The notes under the pieces are model-generated. The model searched no databases and was not told the DNA's origin. It saw only the letters and a program-made list of their open reading frames with translations. Shown here piece after piece: positions 17,256-23,841 of a DNA stretch of 23,841 nt. The position numbers were made by a program, and so were the translations under genes. Source of the DNA: an uncultured Collinsella sp. GTDB lineage: Bacteria > Actinomycetota > Coriobacteriia > Coriobacteriales > Coriobacteriaceae. Each line of letters starts with the position of its first letter. The stretch's first letter is position 1. The stretch spans positions 1 through 23,841 of the forward strand of contig CABSMZ010000011.1 of NCBI GenBank assembly GCA_902478875.1. The letters run 5' to 3'.

Positions 17256-17630
17256 CTACTCGGCGACGGGAGCCTCGGCAACAGCCTCGGCCTCTGCCTT
17301 GACAGCCTTCTTGGCGCGGGACGTAGCCTGGACCTTCACGATCTTCAGCTTGGTGAGCTGCTGACGGTGACCCTTCAGACGACGATAGCGCTTGCGCTTG
17401 TGGAACTTGAAGACCAGCTGCTTCTCGCCCTTGAACTGCTCAACGATCTGAGCGGTAACCTTGGCCTTGGCCAGCTTGTCGGGATCGGTGACGATCTTCT
17501 TACCATCGTTGAGGAAGATAACCGGCAGGGTGACCTTGTCGCCCTCATTGCCCTCGATCTTCTCGACGGTGATGACATCGTCGGTGGCGACCTTGTACTG
17601 CTTGCCGCCCGTGTTAACGATTGCGTACAT
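17256..17630 (-). CDS. rplU: 50S ribosomal protein L21
   Basis: A 124-residue L21: MYAIVNTGGKQYKVATDDVI at the start and the basic FKFHKRKRYRRLKGHRQQLT near the end of the conserved domain. The last ~20 residues are an Ala/Glu/Val tail (KAEAEAVAEAPVAE) beyond the usual ~103. The ATG at 17630 follows AAGGG; an upstream in-frame ATG at 17651 lacks a site and is unlike L21. It is the first gene after a strong promoter. Confidence 0.98.
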   Translation of the reverse strand: MYAIVNTGGKQYKVATDDVITVEKIEGNEGDKVTLPVIFLNDGKKIVTDPDKLAKAKVTAQIVEQFKGEKQLVFKFHKRKRYRRLKGHRQQLTKLKIVKVQATSRAKKAVKAEAEAVAEAPVAE

Positions 17631-17672
17631 GTTTACTTGCCCTTCATGCATCAGTTAGTGCAACAGCCGAAT

Positions 17673-17701
17673 ATAGTAGCAGGCGAAAATACCCCCGTCA
17701 A
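17673..17701 (-). promoter_or_regulatory. Strong rplU operon promoter
   Basis: TTGACG (17701-17696), 17-bp spacer, TACTAT (17678-17673) on the minus strand. The TGA stop codon of the preceding gene lies inside the -35 hexamer. The transcript would start near 17666. Confidence 0.85.
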
Positions 17702-18510
17702 CGAGTATGTGGAGCAAATCCACAAGTTCGCACAGGTATGGGGCTGACGAGTCGGCCCTCGTCGTCCTCGCATGCTTGATTCTGACGCTCGACATCGTAG
17801 GAGCAGATGGTCACGAGGTCTTGCATACCGTTGGAAACAATAGGTGCATCCACGCCCGGGGTCAAGCCCTGCAACAAAACATCAGCAGCAGAAAGCAAAA
17901 TTTCCGGACGCATGGAGCCCTCGTTGTCGGCATGGGTGTCGAGCATGAGCACCAAATGGTCCGGGCGCTCCCCCGCCGTGAGCTCATAGCCCACGAGCGT
18001 GTGATCCAAATCCAAGCGCTTGCTCTTTTTTCCGCGCGCGTAGTCGATGCCATGGTCCGCGCGCAGCGTGTCGAGCGCACGACGCACCTCGTCGGCGCTT
18101 ACGGGCGCCTCGGGATCCAAGTGCAGGTCGATGCGATACGACAGGCGCGTGAGCTGCGCCGTCAACGCCGGCGTGCGCACGTCGATGTACGCCGCCTCGA
18201 TGGGCGCCAGATCGGCCGGAGACGCCGCAGCCAGGCGCCCAAACGCCTCGTCGAGCGCCACGAACTCGGTCATAAACAGGTCATACCACTCACAGGTCGA
18301 CGACGTACCCACCGGTAGCGCCGAAGAGAAGCCCACGCGCATGTGCGGAGAGAAGCCCTGCGTGACGGCATAGGGAAGCCCCGCACGGCGCACGATGCGC
18401 TCAATGGTATGGATTACTTCGAGATGGCCCAGGTACTTAAGGCGATCGCGCTTGCCATAGCGAACACGAAGTCTAAAGAGCGTGGGGTTGTCGGTCAGGC
18501 GCTCACTCAT
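17698..18510 (-). CDS. Radical SAM-linked protein, TIGR03936/DUF2344-like
   Basis: A 270-residue protein of a family found fused to, or next to, TIGR03960 radical SAM proteins. Conserved opening: FRLRVRYGKRDRLKYLGHLE, then AGLPYAVTQGFSPHMRVGFS and ALPVGTSSTCEWYDL. The C-terminal ~80 residues are less conserved. The function is unknown; a role presenting an RNA or ribosomal substrate to the partner is often guessed from context, without proof. It overlaps its partner by 4 nt (ATGA), so the two are surely co-translated. Its stop lies within the rplU promoter. Confidence 0.88.
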   Translation of the reverse strand: MSERLTDNPTLFRLRVRYGKRDRLKYLGHLEVIHTIERIVRRAGLPYAVTQGFSPHMRVGFSSALPVGTSSTCEWYDLFMTEFVALDEAFGRLAAASPADLAPIEAAYIDVRTPALTAQLTRLSYRIDLHLDPEAPVSADEVRRALDTLRADHGIDYARGKKSKRLDLDHTLVGYELTAGERPDHLVLMLDTHADNEGSMRPEILLSAADVLLQGLTPGVDAPIVSNGMQDLVTICSYDVERQNQACEDDEGRLVSPIPVRTCGFAPHTR

Positions 18511-20384
18511 GCGCGATCACCCATCAATACATTCTTGGCGTGGAGCGTGGGGCAGATCCCGCAGCCGGTGCACGACGTGCGGGTGCAGTCGGGAGTCGTG
18601 ACGCCCTCGAGCGAGCGACGGTACTCGCGCTCGAGGAAGCCGCGCGTGCAGCCGGGGCTCACGTGCTCCCACGGCAGGCGCCAGTCCAACTCGTAGGGCA
18701 GGTGCACGAGCTCATTGAGGTCGATGCCGTTTTTGGCAGCAGCCTCCTTCCAGTTATCGAGCGAGAAATGCTCTACCCAGGCGTCAAAGCGAGAGCCCGC
18801 GCGCCAAGCATCGATGATGACGGGCGTCATGTCACGACCGGCGCGGGACAGTGCGGCCTCGATGAGCGAGGTCTCGGCATCGTGGTAATGCACGCGGACG
18901 GCACGGTTGCGAACGCTCGTGATAAGCAGCTTCTGGCGACGCTTGACGTCGTCGTAGTCGAGCTGCGGGCACCACTGGAACGGCGTGGCAGCCTTGGGGA
19001 TAAAGACCGAAACCGAGATCGACACCGAAATCGAGCCGCGACGAGCCTTGGGCACCACGGAACGACCGAGCTCCAGCACGTGATCGGCCAGATTGGCAAT
19101 GGCCACGATGTCCTCGTCGCGCTCGCCGGGAAGGCCCATCATAAAGTAGAGCTTCATGCGGTTCCAGCCGGCCTCGAAGGCCGCCTTGGCCGCACGGTCC
19201 AGGTCCTCCTCGGTCACGTTCTTGTTAATGATGTCGCGCATGCGCTGGCTGCCGGCCTCGGGCGCGAACGTCAGGCCGCCCTTCTTTTCGCCGGCGACCG
19301 ACTCGGCCATATCCACGCCAAACGAATCCAGGCGCTGCGACGGAATAGACACGCGAATACCCGTATCCTCCAGGCGACGGTTGAGCCTGCCGAGCACGTC
19401 GCGAATGCAGGAGTGGTCGGTCGTGGAGAGCGAGGTCAGCGACACCTCGTCATAGCCGGTCTTTTCCAGACCCTGAATCACCGACGAGACGATCTGGTCG
19501 GCCGAGCGCTCGCGCACCGGGCGATACGTCATGCCGGCCTGACAAAAACGACAGCCGCGGGCGCAGCCGCGCAGGATCTCGATAGACAGGCGGTCGTGAA
19601 CCAGCTGCGCATAGGGCACGCACGACTGCGACAGCGGATTCGTGGCGCCGAAATCCTCGACGACGCGCTTGTAGACCACGGTCGGCGCATCCTTGCCCTC
19701 ACGCGGCACGGTGTAGCCATGCGGCGAGCAGGGCTCGTCGTGACGAACCTCATAGAGCGACGGCACGTAGTTGCCGGCAATGGATGCAAGCTGCTCGACA
19801 ATCTGCGCGCGCGGGACCCCTTCGTCACGCAGGCGGCGATGCAGCTGGCAGGTCTCGAGCAGCGATTCCTCGCCCTCACCGATGAGGATGACATCGAAGA
19901 AGGCCGCGTACGGCTCGGGGTTGTACACCGAGGGGCCGCCGGCGATGATAATGGGGTCGTCCTCGGTGCGGCCAGCCGCTAACAGCGGAATACCAGCGAG
20001 GTCGAGTGCCTCGAGGAAGTTCGTCACCGCCATCTCGTGCGGCACATGCAGGCCGACGATATCAAACGAAGCAACCGGCGCTGCACCCTCGAGCGACAGC
20101 AGCGGAATGCCTGCCTCGCGCATGGCGTCACCCATATCGGGCCACGGCACATAGCCGCGCTCGCAGGAGATGCCCTCGGCCTGGTTAAGGATGTTGTAGA
20201 GGATGGCGATGCCCTGGTTGGGCAGACCGACCTCGTACACATCCGGGTAGATCAGGCAGCAACGGTAGTCGGCATCGGCCTTGGAAAGCGTGCCCCACTC
20301 GTGATCGATATAGCGGCTCGGTTTCTCGACCTTGGCGAGCAGCGGCTCAATTAAATGAAAACAGTCTTGGTATGCAACGCGCAA
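18507..20384 (-). CDS. B12-binding-like radical SAM protein, TIGR03960-like
   Basis: A 625-residue iron-sulphur enzyme. An N-terminal Rossmann/B12-binding-like region (about 40-175; LIYPDVYEVGLPNQG, IIIAGGPSVYNPEPYA, LIGEGEE) is followed by the radical SAM core with RGCARGCRFCQAG: C274-x3-C278-x2-C281 for the 4Fe-4S cluster. The C-terminus holds CTRTSCTGCGIC (Cx4Cx2Cx2C), possibly a second cluster. No cobalamin-ligand His motif is obvious. No substrate is known for the family. The start appears to be TTG at 20384, after AGGGG and 10 nt past the preceding gene; the N-terminus (EPLLAKVEKPSRYI) fits the family. It may act on a ribosome or tRNA component, by location only. Confidence 0.88.
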   Translation of the reverse strand: MRVAYQDCFHLIEPLLAKVEKPSRYIDHEWGTLSKADADYRCCLIYPDVYEVGLPNQGIAILYNILNQAEGISCERGYVPWPDMGDAMREAGIPLLSLEGAAPVASFDIVGLHVPHEMAVTNFLEALDLAGIPLLAAGRTEDDPIIIAGGPSVYNPEPYAAFFDVILIGEGEESLLETCQLHRRLRDEGVPRAQIVEQLASIAGNYVPSLYEVRHDEPCSPHGYTVPREGKDAPTVVYKRVVEDFGATNPLSQSCVPYAQLVHDRLSIEILRGCARGCRFCQAGMTYRPVRERSADQIVSSVIQGLEKTGYDEVSLTSLSTTDHSCIRDVLGRLNRRLEDTGIRVSIPSQRLDSFGVDMAESVAGEKKGGLTFAPEAGSQRMRDIINKNVTEEDLDRAAKAAFEAGWNRMKLYFMMGLPGERDEDIVAIANLADHVLELGRSVVPKARRGSISVSISVSVFIPKAATPFQWCPQLDYDDVKRRQKLLITSVRNRAVRVHYHDAETSLIEAALSRAGRDMTPVIIDAWRAGSRFDAWVEHFSLDNWKEAAAKNGIDLNELVHLPYELDWRLPWEHVSPGCTRGFLEREYRRSLEGVTTPDCTRTSCTGCGICPTLHAKNVLMGDRA

Positions 20385-20394
20385 CGGAAAACCC

Positions 20395-21324
20395 CTAAGC
20401 AGCGAGATCTGATGCGTCCTGGTAGGACGCCATAGGACGGGTAGCGCCCGCGACCGTGGTCACCAGATCGCGAACGCGGGAGAACGTGGCAGTGACCACC
20501 TCGTTGGCACGGCTGTAGTCGACATCGCGCTCGTAGAGCGAAACGAGCGCACGGCCCATGCCATAGGTGCCCGCGGCGGCAGTGAGCGCCTTGACGGCAA
20601 ACCCAATATGCGGCGTCTGCTTGACGAGTGCGCGGGTGACCGCGCGGATCACAAGACCGCCGGCAAGCACGCCCGCGACCTCGTAGCCGCGCTCAGGCTT
20701 AATGCCGCGTCCAAAGACGGCAGCGAGCTCAAAGAGCATGCCCACCTGCGCCAGCGCCATAACGGGATAATCGGCGCCCGGCAAAAACGCCAGCGCACCG
20801 GTCGCCATATTGGTGAGCGCGCACGAGGTGATGATACGATTGGCCGCCGCGATGCGCATGAAGGCAAAGTTCGCCGCAAAAGCCGTTTCCTTGTCGGTGC
20901 GATCGAGAATCCAGCGGGCAAGCGTCTCGAGCAGATACGTCTTATCGGTTGCCGCTACCACGCCGAGCATGGGCGTGGACTCCTCGATAAACGGCACCTC
21001 CACAGCAGACTCGGCAAGCACGCACACGGGTGCGCCGGCGATCACGAGCTCCTGCACGGCACTCTCCAAGCGGTCGGAACCACACGAGAGCACCAGTACC
21101 ACATCGGTATCGGTCTTTGGAGCAATTCGCTCCTCCCCCAGACGCTCGACGCGCACAATGCCCGAGGTCGTCTGCGGCACAAAGGCGTCGCGCACCGTCT
21201 CGGCCAGAAAACGCGAGGCGGATGAATCCAGATAGACCGAGACGCGCACCGGCGTATCGGAATCCTTCTTAACGGACGCGCCCATCTTAAAAGCGCGGGT
21301 CAGCTTATCTACGGGAATTTTCAT
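20395..21324 (-). CDS. DUF697-like membrane-associated protein of unknown function
   Basis: A 309-residue protein. Residues about 25-135 look like a small alpha/beta domain (VRVSVYLDSS, TDVVLVLSCGSDRLESAVQE, PVCVLAE) that lacks a P-loop. From about 150 it is alanine-rich and hydrophobic: ITSCALTNMATGALAFLPG and YPVMALAQVGMLFELAAVFG resemble DUF697, followed by AGVLAGGLVIRAVTRALV and FAVKALTAAAGTYGMGRALV. Two or three membrane segments are likely. DUF697 domains are often linked to GTPases, but none is fused here. The ATG at 21324 follows GGAGGGG. It sits 18 nt after rodA and 10 nt before the radical SAM gene, so it belongs to that operon. DUF697 membership is by eye; function unknown. Confidence 0.75.
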   Translation of the reverse strand: MKIPVDKLTRAFKMGASVKKDSDTPVRVSVYLDSSASRFLAETVRDAFVPQTTSGIVRVERLGEERIAPKTDTDVVLVLSCGSDRLESAVQELVIAGAPVCVLAESAVEVPFIEESTPMLGVVAATDKTYLLETLARWILDRTDKETAFAANFAFMRIAAANRIITSCALTNMATGALAFLPGADYPVMALAQVGMLFELAAVFGRGIKPERGYEVAGVLAGGLVIRAVTRALVKQTPHIGFAVKALTAAAGTYGMGRALVSLYERDVDYSRANEVVTATFSRVRDLVTTVAGATRPMASYQDASDLAA

Positions 21325-21342
21325 AGCAAACCCCTCCAGCGG

Positions 21343-22569
21343 TTACGCGGCGCCCGAACGATGCCGCCATATGGATTGTACGATACCCACCGTCAGCAGC
21401 TGGATCATCATCGAAGACGAACCGAAGCTAATAAACGGTAGCGGAATACCGGTAATCGGCATCATGCCGATGCACATGCCGATGTTCTCGAAGGTCTGGA
21501 ACGCCCACATGCCAACGATGCCCACACACGAAAGACGCAAAAACAGCGACTCGCACTTAAAGGCGACGCGAATCGTCGAAAAGATCAGCAGCACGTAGAG
21601 GCACAGGAGCAAAAAGGAACCGCAAAAGCCAAAGGTCTCGGACAGAAAGGCGAAGACGAAGTCGGTGTGGAACTCAGGCAGAAAGCCGCCGGCCGACTGC
21701 GTCGCATGGCCCAAACCCTTACCAAAGAAGCCGCCCGAGCCAACGGCGATAAGCGACTGCTGCAGGTTGTAGGCATCGTCCGAATCGGCATTATCGGGGT
21801 CGATAAAGACCGTCAGACGGTTCATCTGATACTGCTTGATGAGCACATCGTGGCCGAGCAACGAATCAAAGACCGAATCAAGCGCCAGGACGAGGGCCAC
21901 CAGGCCCACGAGCAGGGCCAGGGTCGACAGCACCCATTCGCGGCGTGCACCGCTCATGCAGATGACGATGGCGCCCGAAACCAGCACGACCAGGCCCGAG
22001 CCCAGGTCACCCATGGCAACGACGGCCAAAAACGGAATGGACAGCATGCCGCAGAGCTTGACGTAGTCGCGAACGGTATCGATGCGACCGTTATACTGCG
22101 AGCCAAGCGTAGCAATAAAGAAGATGGTGATGAGCTTGGCAAGCTCAACCGGCTGGAACGTCAAGCCGATACCGGGAATCTTGATCCAGCCCGTCATGCC
22201 CAGACCGCCCGTATAGGACAGACCCGGAATCTTGGGCGAGAGGATCACGATCAGGTCGATGACGAGCAACGCCGTCGAGAAATTGGAAATACCGCGCAGG
22301 TCGGTTCGCCAGACGAGCACCGCCAGCACCGCTCCGATGCCAATTCCCAGCAAATGGCGCGAGAACGAAGCATCGGCCTTAAACTGCGAAGCCGACCAGA
22401 TAATGATGGCACCGTAGGCGACGAGCGCCACAGTAGCCACGAGCACACCGATATGCACCTTTTGGCGAAACGTGCCGCGCGAGGCCGAAAGTTGCTTGTT
22501 GACACGGTCCAGGCTGCTGCGAGAGCCGGTCTTGGTTGAACGGAACAGATCCGCCGGAGAAAAATCCAT
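21343..22569 (-). CDS. rodA: Rod-shape SEDS peptidoglycan glycosyltransferase RodA
   Basis: A 408-residue SEDS polymerase that builds side-wall glycan strands together with its PBP2 partner. There are about ten membrane segments. Signatures: FQPVELAKL (139-147), NLQQSLIAVGSGGFFGKGLG, FLPEFHTDFVFAFLSETFGF (D303 is the likely catalytic Asp) and PLPFISFGSSSM near the end. A ~35-residue charged cytoplasmic N-terminus (KTGSRSSLDRVNKQLSA) precedes the first membrane helix and makes it longer than usual. The ATG at 22569 follows AGGAGG at 5 nt, a site that overlaps the mrdA stop codon. Pairing with mrdA argues for RodA rather than FtsW. Confidence 0.96.
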   Translation of the reverse strand: MDFSPADLFRSTKTGSRSSLDRVNKQLSASRGTFRQKVHIGVLVATVALVAYGAIIIWSASQFKADASFSRHLLGIGIGAVLAVLVWRTDLRGISNFSTALLVIDLIVILSPKIPGLSYTGGLGMTGWIKIPGIGLTFQPVELAKLITIFFIATLGSQYNGRIDTVRDYVKLCGMLSIPFLAVVAMGDLGSGLVVLVSGAIVICMSGARREWVLSTLALLVGLVALVLALDSVFDSLLGHDVLIKQYQMNRLTVFIDPDNADSDDAYNLQQSLIAVGSGGFFGKGLGHATQSAGGFLPEFHTDFVFAFLSETFGFCGSFLLLCLYVLLIFSTIRVAFKCESLFLRLSCVGIVGMWAFQTFENIGMCIGMMPITGIPLPFISFGSSSMMIQLLTVGIVQSIWRHRSGAA

Positions 22570-22578
22570 CGCAACCTC

Positions 22579-23841
22579 CTATCGAACCGAAGAATCGCCC
22601 GAGGCCGAAGAGGTATCGGCCTCGTCATAAATCACGCCGAGCACGTCGCGCACGACATGCATCGCGGTATCTGAGCCGCCGCCGCCCTGCTCCAGGACAG
22701 TAGCGATGACATACTTGGGATCATCGGCCGGTGCATAGGCGCAGAACCACGCATATTCGTCCTCGCCGCTTTTCTCGCCCGTGCCCGACTTGCCGTATAC
22801 CTGCGGCGTCAGGGTGCCAAAGTGAGCCGCCAGGGACGTCGATGCCGTGTAAATCACATCGTGCATGCCGTTGCGAACAAGAGCCAAATCCGAATCGCTG
22901 TTGATCTTGGCCTCCAGGCGCTTCTTCTTGCCCTTGCCGTTGTACTTATAGGCATCGCCGTCGCCATCGCGCGACACGGCAGACAAAAACACGTGAGGCA
23001 CGTACTGTTTGCCGCCGTTGGCAAGACCCATATAGGCGCACGCCATCTGCAGGGGCGTCACCAGGATGTCGCCCTGGCCGATGGCAATGTTGGTCATATC
23101 GCCGGCATTCCACTTGCGGTCCTCGGCAGAGGCGTCGGTGAAGTACGACTCTTTCCACTCGGCATCGGGAATACGGCCCGCGCCCTCACTCGGCAGATCG
23201 ATACCGCAGGTCTTGCCTAGACCCCAGCGACGAAAGACCTCCTGCAGACCCTCGGGATGTTGCTCGTCATAAAAGAACGCCTTGCCCATGTCGTAGAAGA
23301 CAGGGTCGCACGAGTTGGCGATTCCCGACTGCAGCGTCATGGTGCCGTGGCCGGAATGCAGCCAGCAGTACTTGCCCCACGACTTGCCCAGACCCGTCCA
23401 ATAACCCGTGCAGTTGGTCGTCTGCCCCGACGTGTAGGTTCCAAACTCAAGACCGGCCAGCGCCGAGAGCGGCTTGATGGTCGAGGCCGACATGTACTGT
23501 CCGCTAATGGCGCGGTTGAGCAGCGGGTGCGAACCCTTGTCATCATTGAGCTCGGTCCACACGTCATTTGAGACGCCGCCGATAAAGACGGACGGATCGA
23601 ACTTGGGCTGGCTCGCCATGCCCAGGATCTCGCCATTGTTGGGATCGAGACACACCACAGCGCCGTTGCCGGCATTGCTGTAGCCAGTGGTCTTGGCAAG
23701 CTCGATAGCGCTCGCCAGCGCCGTCTCGCAGGCCTGCTGGATCTTAAGGTCGAGCGTGAGCTTAATGTCGGAGCCGGCCTTCGCGGGCACGGCGCCGGCC
23801 TGACCGGTCACATTGCCCGAGGCATCGACCTTGACCTGTCT
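22579..23841 (-). CDS. mrdA: Class B penicillin-binding protein 2, C-terminal transpeptidase part
   Basis: The 5' part lies beyond the right edge; 420 residues are visible with the frame open to the last base. It cross-links peptidoglycan during elongation. Active-site motifs: SxxK as STIK (near 23482), the second motif as SCD (near 23311), and KSGTGE (near 22790). The SxD form in place of SxN is usual in elongation PBP2s. Also typical are IKLTLDLKIQQACETAL, AVVCLDPNNGEILGMASQP and the paired Cys before GHGTMTLQSGIANS. A Lys-rich insert (NGKGKKKRLEAK) sits before the final motif. It lies 9 nt upstream of rodA. mreBCD may precede it, but that is outside the window. Confidence 0.95.
   Translation of the reverse strand, partial: RQVKVDASGNVTGQAGAVPAKAGSDIKLTLDLKIQQACETALASAIELAKTTGYSNAGNGAVVCLDPNNGEILGMASQPKFDPSVFIGGVSNDVWTELNDDKGSHPLLNRAISGQYMSASTIKPLSALAGLEFGTYTSGQTTNCTGYWTGLGKSWGKYCWLHSGHGTMTLQSGIANSCDPVFYDMGKAFFYDEQHPEGLQEVFRRWGLGKTCGIDLPSEGAGRIPDAEWKESYFTDASAEDRKWNAGDMTNIAIGQGDILVTPLQMACAYMGLANGGKQYVPHVFLSAVSRDGDGDAYKYNGKGKKKRLEAKINSDSDLALVRNGMHDVIYTASTSLAAHFGTLTPQVYGKSGTGEKSGEDEYAWFCAYAPADDPKYVIATVLEQGGGGSDTAMHVVRDVLGVIYDEADTSSASGDSSVR

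Noticed and set aside
18540..19982. A 480-codon plus-strand frame opposite the radical SAM gene.
   Set aside because: Arg/His/Leu-rich translation typical of an antisense shadow.
23304..23314. Loss of the PBP2 SxN motif (SCD instead).
   Set aside because: Elongation-type PBP2 proteins commonly carry SxD, so this is not a defect.

Overview
The window reads as core chromosome of a GC-rich Gram-positive bacterium, most probably a member of the Coriobacteriia (Collinsella-like). This is inferred from the mix of actinobacterial gene order (rplS-rnhB-yraN-comM; rpsP-KH-rimM-trmD) with Firmicutes-like traits: two-subunit glycyl-tRNA synthetase, a ppsR/ppdK pair, and the radical SAM pair next to rplU. 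Alternative starts (GTG, TTG) are common. There are no tRNA or rRNA genes, insertion sequences, CRISPR arrays or phage genes that I can see. All genes are on the minus strand except dinB. No gene-free stretch exceeds 300 bases; the longest are 5365-5614 (ppdK leader and promoter), 2404-2613, 12078-12278 and 991-1179, and each holds the sites listed.

Region 1 (23841 down to 17698): a shape and elongation operon with the end of the mrdA-type PBP2 gene, rodA, an uncharacterised DUF697-like membrane protein, and a two-gene radical SAM module (TIGR03960-like then TIGR03936/DUF2344-like). The genes are packed with gaps of 18 nt or less or with an ATGA overlap.

Region 2 (17701 down to 13545): a ribosome-biogenesis operon starting at a strong promoter whose -35 box overlaps the stop codon of the previous gene. 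Order: rplU, rpmA, a terminator-like hairpin, obgE, nadD, yqeK, rsfS, and a strong hairpin terminator facing dinB. It supplies two 50S proteins, the 50S-assembly GTPase Obg, the silencing factor RsfS, an NAD biosynthesis enzyme and an Ap4A-type hydrolase.

Region 3 (12134-13532): dinB (DNA polymerase IV) on the plus strand, divergent from rpsP. Its -10 box lies so close to the ATG that a leaderless mRNA is predicted.

Region 4 (12234 down to 6516/5615): rpsP, khpA, rimM, trmD, lepB, glyQ, glyS, ppsR. These are 30S protein and maturation, tRNA m1G37 methylation, signal peptidase, glycyl-tRNA synthetase and the PPDK regulatory kinase/phosphorylase.

Region 5 (5570 down to 2541): ppdK, with its own regulatory region (promoter, three GGTAAA repeats in helical register, leader hairpin) and terminator.

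Region 6 (2500 down to 1): promoter, leader hairpin, rplS, terminator, rnhB, terminator, yraN, and the 5' part of comM.

I see no clearly new defence or mobile system. The points most worth a second look are the ppdK control region, the terminators that sit directly in front of rnhB and obgE, the separation of trmD from rplS by glyQS-ppsR-ppdK, the absence of rne/rng and prp around rplU-rpmA, and the DUF697 plus radical SAM module attached to rodA.
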